This document shows, piece by piece, positions 13,438 to 16,723 of a stretch of 16,723 bases of DNA. Every line of letters starts with the position of its first letter. Within the stretch, counting starts at the first letter, position 1. The stretch spans positions 1 to 16,723 of the forward strand of contig CAYJLD010000054.1 in assembly GCA_964371195.1 (NCBI GenBank), written 5' to 3'. The translations under genes were made by a program, and so were the position numbers. This DNA is from CAYJAD01 sp964371195 (lineage in GTDB: Bacteria; Desulfobacterota; Desulfovibrionia; Desulfovibrionales; Desulfovibrionaceae). The notes under the pieces are model-generated. The model was not told where the DNA came from. It saw only the letters and a program-made list of their open reading frames with translations, and ran no database searches.

Positions 13438-14538
13438 ATGAATAATTGGTCTTATCATAACCCCGTGCATCTACACGCAGCGCCTGGTTGCAGCAAAAAG
13501 TTACAATATTACCTTGATGATAATATACAAAACTGTCTTTTTGTAACCACCAAAGGCATGCTCAAGCGCGGACAAGCTCAAGAAATATTATCTAATCTAA
13601 CCACTAATTGTCATATATATACTGTTAGCCCAAATCCTGAATTAGATACCTTAGATGCAGACCTAAACTCCCTACGTCAAAGCGGTCCATTTAATGGCGT
13701 CATTGCTATAGGCGGCGGGTCTGTAATGGATGCAGCCAAAGCCCTAGCTTGTGGACTTGCCCCCAAAGCCCCCACAAAACCACTACACTCTTGGCTACGC
13801 CAAAACAAAAAGTTTAACGTCAAAGCATTACCCCTTTATTGCTTACCAACCACCGCAGGCACAGGGTCTGAAGTTACATCATTTGCCACTATATGGGACA
13901 GCGCCAATCAACAAAAACTCTCCCTCAAAAATAACAATTGCTATGCAAAACTTGCCCTGCTTGATTATGAATTAACCCTTACCCTACCTTGGCAAGAAAC
14001 ACTTATCGGAGCCCTAGATGCTATTTCACACTCACTTGAAACTCTCTGGAATAAAACCGCCACACCTTGTAGCGTATCATTTGCCCTCGGAGCCCTTGAA
14101 CTAATTTGCAAACACCTCCCCCTAGTGGAAAAAAATTCACAAAATGCCGAAAGCCGTAAAGCTTTACAAGATGCTTCAGCCTTAGCAGGCTTTGCCATTA
14201 GCCAAAGCCATTCATCCATCGCCCACGCCATCTCATACCCACTAACACTACATTTTAATATGCCACATGGCTTTGCTTGCTCAGTACTTTTACCCGCCAT
14301 TACAGACTTTGTTACTCAAAAAAATGCATGGCACAGCATGGTTAAAAAAGAACACTATACTATGGTCCAAGCCCTCTTTGAACAATACTCCATGTCTGAA
14401 ATTTTCGCTCAATATACTACTACAAACCACGCCCTTATGCATATTGACGAAATGTTTAACCCCACAAGAGCCAACACCTTCGCTACTGACATTTGTAAGA
14501 ATAATGTCATAGATTTTTTTAATAAATTTCTGAAATAA
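13438..14538 (+). CDS. Iron-containing (group III) alcohol dehydrogenase
   Basis: A 366-residue NAD(P)-dependent, metal-dependent alcohol/aldehyde oxidoreductase. Visible: NWSYHNPV near the N terminus, the nucleotide loop AIGGGSVMDAAKALA (90-104), PTTAGTGSEVTSFA (137-150) and all four metal ligands: D194 and H198 in ALDAISHSLE, H263 in IAHAISYPL, and H277 in NMPHG. The N-terminal W-Y-HNPV start and the C-terminal NPTRAN segment recall the sub-branch annotated as phosphonoacetaldehyde reductase or phosphonate-metabolism Fe-ADH, near which sulfoacetaldehyde reductases are also placed; that is from memory and is not proof. The ATG at 13438 has no clear Shine-Dalgarno and lies nine bases after the gntR stop, suggesting coupled translation. 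Last gene of the block. Oxidation of an imported alcohol or reduction of an aldehyde intermediate are both possible. Confidence 0.9.
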   Translation: MNNWSYHNPVHLHAAPGCSKKLQYYLDDNIQNCLFVTTKGMLKRGQAQEILSNLTTNCHIYTVSPNPELDTLDADLNSLRQSGPFNGVIAIGGGSVMDAAKALACGLAPKAPTKPLHSWLRQNKKFNVKALPLYCLPTTAGTGSEVTSFATIWDSANQQKLSLKNNNCYAKLALLDYELTLTLPWQETLIGALDAISHSLETLWNKTATPCSVSFALGALELICKHLPLVEKNSQNAESRKALQDASALAGFAISQSHSSIAHAISYPLTLHFNMPHGFACSVLLPAITDFVTQKNAWHSMVKKEHYTMVQALFEQYSMSEIFAQYTTTNHALMHIDEMFNPTRANTFATDICKNNVIDFFNKFLK

Positions 14539-14580
14539 TCTGATTGAAAGTTTAAATCTTTACAAATTTTCTGGAAGCTT

Positions 14581-14709
<129 letters not shown>

Positions 14710-14977
14710 TTGCTGGGGGCAACTTTTGTAAACGCAAAAACGTCCCCCCATTACCCCCTCAAAACGCGTTAATTTATAAAATTTCTATGTTTTCTCGCAA
14801 GCAAGAACATAAACCCCAACGCAGCACATGGAGCCGCAAGGCCATGCAGAAAAATAAGCACCTTTCCAAAATAATCAAAATAACAAATTTTAAATTATAA
14901 AGAAAATGCGTTTTTCAGCATTGGCTATATTAGGTTAAAAACTTAGCATATAACATTATATCTAAACTAGGTTTATA
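14710..14977. other. Intergenic region right of the gap, with hairpins
   Basis: No gene seen. A composite hairpin lies next to the gap: outer arms TGGGGG (14714-14719) and CCCCCA (14745-14750), inner arms TTTTG (14724-14728) and CAAAA (14735-14739). A second small inverted repeat, CATGG/CCATG, is near 14828-14847. The rest is AT-rich. No clear terminator for sppA, which ends at 14978, was found. Confidence 0.5.
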
Positions 14978-15970
14978 TTAATATTGATACAAAAATGCCG
15001 GACTTTGTTGAGTTTCTATACCAAGTAAATGCAATATGGCCGGAGCCAAAGCATTACCGCCAAGCGCTTTCCAAAACTCATCATCGTCAGGCCTTTCATA
15101 TAAAGGAGTTTCAGGACTCACCTTTGTGCTATTATACAATATAGCTAAAGCCGCATCTTGACCTCCAAGCTCGTCCACAAGACCCATCTCCTTAGCAGCC
15201 CGTCCAGTAAAAATACGCCCATCAGCCATGCCCTGCACTTTCTCCACCGGCATCTTACGCCCCTCAGCTACCAAAAGCACAAATTGTTCATGCATATCTG
15301 TTAGCACTGCCTCAAGATAAGCACGCTCTTCCTCAGTCATAGGTCGCATAAATGTACCAGCATCTTTAAATTCGCCAGTCTTAAGAGTTAGCTGCCCTAT
15401 GCCAATCTTCTCCATAATGTTTTGTAATTGTGGAATATCCATCCGTACACCAATAGAACCGGTAACAGTGCTCGGATTAGCCACAATATGCTGGGCTGCC
15501 ATTGCTATCATAAGGCCACCAGAAGCTGCCGTTGAACCCATAGATGCAACAATAGGCTTTTGCTTGCCAAGCTCTGTAAGAGCCGCAAATATCTCCTGCG
15601 ATGCTGCAGCACCACCCCCAGGTGAGTCAATACGCAATAACACACCAAGTACAGAGTCATCCTTAGAAATTTCATCTATCCACTCAAGCGTGGGTTTAGT
15701 GTCCATAATCATACCCTCAACACGCACCACGGCAATGCGATCACCTGCCACCAAGGAACTTGCATCATCAGGTAACAAGCTTGAAATAACAATGAATAAT
15801 ACTAGTACAATACCACCCCAAAAAATAATAGGGTGCCGTTTATGAAAGGGTTTTGGAGTAAGAGCTACAACTAATTGCTCCAAAAGTTTTTCTGATAAAG
15901 GCGGAGTTGTTTCTTCAGGCTTTTTTGTGGATATCGCTTCAAATGAGAAATCTTCTTTATTATCTTCCAT
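14978..15970 (-). CDS. sppA: Signal peptide peptidase SppA (36K type)
   Basis: A membrane-anchored serine protease of the S49 family that degrades cleaved signal peptides. The 330-residue protein has a cytoplasmic N-terminal arm, one membrane anchor (about 48-65, IIFWGGIVLVLFIVISSLL) and a single protease domain, as in the short bacterial form rather than the double-length E. coli enzyme. Motifs: VVRVEGMI (81-88), LLRIDSPGGG (111-120), ASMGSTAASGGLMIAMAA (142-159) with the catalytic serine S150, NPSTVTGSIGV (165-175), and the LKTGEFKDAG segment (196-205) carrying the catalytic lysine. GRIFTGRAAKEMGLVDELGG near the C terminus is also typical. The start has only a weak GAGAG upstream. It follows rpsA in the same direction but a strong terminator lies between them. 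Confidence 0.95.
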   Translation of the reverse strand: MEDNKEDFSFEAISTKKPEETTPPLSEKLLEQLVVALTPKPFHKRHPIIFWGGIVLVLFIVISSLLPDDASSLVAGDRIAVVRVEGMIMDTKPTLEWIDEISKDDSVLGVLLRIDSPGGGAAASQEIFAALTELGKQKPIVASMGSTAASGGLMIAMAAQHIVANPSTVTGSIGVRMDIPQLQNIMEKIGIGQLTLKTGEFKDAGTFMRPMTEEERAYLEAVLTDMHEQFVLLVAEGRKMPVEKVQGMADGRIFTGRAAKEMGLVDELGGQDAALAILYNSTKVSPETPLYERPDDDEFWKALGGNALAPAILHLLGIETQQSPAFLYQY

Positions 15971-16066
15971 AAATTACTCTCATATTAATGGTTTACTTAA
16001 TGTATTCATATGCACTCAAAAATAAATGTAAGCATTATTACCTTAGCACGCAAGGGCAAGTATAAT

Positions 16067-16106
16067 AAAAAAGACCTCAACATAATTTACGATGCCGAGG
16101 TCTTTT
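16067..16106 (-). terminator. Rho-independent terminator after rpsA
   Basis: A perfect 10-bp inverted repeat, AAAAGACCTC (16069-16078) and GAGGTCTTTT (16097-16106), around an 18-base loop. Leftward reading continues into T's. It begins 27 bases past the rpsA stop codon and separates rpsA from sppA. The symmetric A/T ends mean it could also work rightward. Confidence 0.85.
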
Positions 16107-16132
16107 CAATGTTTATAATATGTTATTTATGC

Positions 16133-16723
16133 TTATTCTTCTGTTTTTTCTTCTTGACCTTCAGCCTCGGCCATCTTTTGTTGTAAGATGTCGCCTAGGC
16201 TTTGACCAGATTCAGCTGGACCAGCACGGAATTCTTTTGGTTTTTTACGCTCTTCTTCATCTTTAATTTGCTTAATAGATAAACCAAGACGACGCTCTTC
16301 TGCACTCACATGAATGACCTTAGCCTCTATTTCTTGGCCTTCTTTATAAATTTCTGAAGGGCTTTTAATCTTCTTGCTTGAAAGCTCAGACACGTGAACA
16401 AGTCCTTCAATGCCTTCTTCCACTTCTACAAAAAGACCAAAATCTGTAATGTTAGTTACAATACCCTTAACCGTGCAACCTACAGGATAAGTAGTTGGCA
16501 CATGACCCCATGGATCTTCAACCAATTGCTTAATGCCAAGTGTAAACTTTTCACTTTCTTGGTCAACGGTTAAAACCTTGGCTTGTACTACATCACCACT
16601 CTTAAACATTTCATTGGGGTGACGAATTTTCTTAGTCCAAGAAATATCAGAAACATGAATAAGACCGTCAATACCATCTTCAATACCAATAAACATACCA
16701 AATTCAGTGATATTTTTAATGGT
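16133..16723 (-). CDS. rpsA: 30S ribosomal protein S1, C-terminal part (gene runs off the window)
   Basis: S1 holds mRNA on the small subunit through repeated OB-fold S1 domains. The reading frame stays open through the right edge (it reads TIKNITEFG before the first internal Met at 16696), so the start codon lies outside and the gene is partial. Two C-terminal S1 domains are seen: TEFGMFIGIEDGIDGLIHVSDISW through LGIKQL, and GCTVKGIVTNITDFGLFVEVEEGIEGLVHVSELS through LGLSIKQI. A charged tail rich in Glu and Lys follows, ending in Glu. Confidence 0.96.
   Translation of the reverse strand, partial: TIKNITEFGMFIGIEDGIDGLIHVSDISWTKKIRHPNEMFKSGDVVQAKVLTVDQESEKFTLGIKQLVEDPWGHVPTTYPVGCTVKGIVTNITDFGLFVEVEEGIEGLVHVSELSSKKIKSPSEIYKEGQEIEAKVIHVSAEERRLGLSIKQIKDEEERKKPKEFRAGPAESGQSLGDILQQKMAEAEGQEEKTEE

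Noticed and set aside
15399..15845. 148-codon frame opposite sppA
   Set aside because: It is antisense to SppA motifs and has no recognisable protein features.

Overview
The window looks like chromosome from a low-GC member of the Desulfovibrionaceae or a close relative. That placement is an inference from gene content and style: an rpsF-rpsR-rplI-dnaB block, an rpsA/sppA neighbourhood, a periplasmic LivK protein and a DctPQM TRAP transporter. It does not come from a marker-gene tree. AT content is high throughout, especially between genes.

Layout. Bases 1-734 are AT-rich with at most one doubtful small membrane ORF. A lone ATP-grasp ligase gene reads rightward (735-1682). A leftward block follows: a LivK-type amino-acid-binding protein with its own terminator, then an apparent operon transcribed leftward from a strong promoter near 6520: rpsF, rpsR, rplI, dnaB and an XdhC-like Rossmann protein, closed by a terminator at 3062-3094. 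From 6731 to 14538 everything reads rightward and forms one metabolic block: a glycerate-2-kinase-family protein, an enolase paralogue, TRAP transporter dctP-dctQ-dctM, a GntR/FCD regulator and an iron-type alcohol dehydrogenase. A decanucleotide repeat array containing a 37-G run and a 10-N assembly gap lies just beyond it. The right end returns to leftward housekeeping genes, sppA and the 3' part of rpsA.

The metabolic block is the part worth attention. The enolase-like protein keeps the residues equivalent to the yeast enolase base Lys345, the metal ligands Asp246/Glu295/Asp320 and the carboxylate/phosphate contacts Lys396 and Arg374. It has lost His159, Glu211, His373 and Ser375, which include the residues that handle the C3-hydroxyl leaving group. 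The adjacent kinase is also changed at positions that are normally well conserved. Together with a TRAP uptake system, a GntR regulator and an Fe-ADH related to phosphonate/sulfonate aldehyde reductases, this suggests a dedicated catabolic route: import, phosphorylation of a hydroxy acid, then elimination of a group other than hydroxide. One concrete and unproven possibility is 3-sulfolactate -> 2-phospho-3-sulfolactate -> phosphoenolpyruvate + sulfite. This would be a reversal of the ComA reaction of coenzyme M biosynthesis and would suit a sulfite-respiring organism.

Regulation visible in the DNA: a near-consensus sigma70 promoter before the kinase overlaps a 10-base sequence (ATTGTTGACA) that recurs in inverted orientation upstream of dctP, a plausible operator pair for the GntR protein. 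Two long stem-loops separate dctP from dctQ and could set a higher level of the binding protein than of the membrane subunits. All residue comparisons were made by eye against remembered family consensus sequences.
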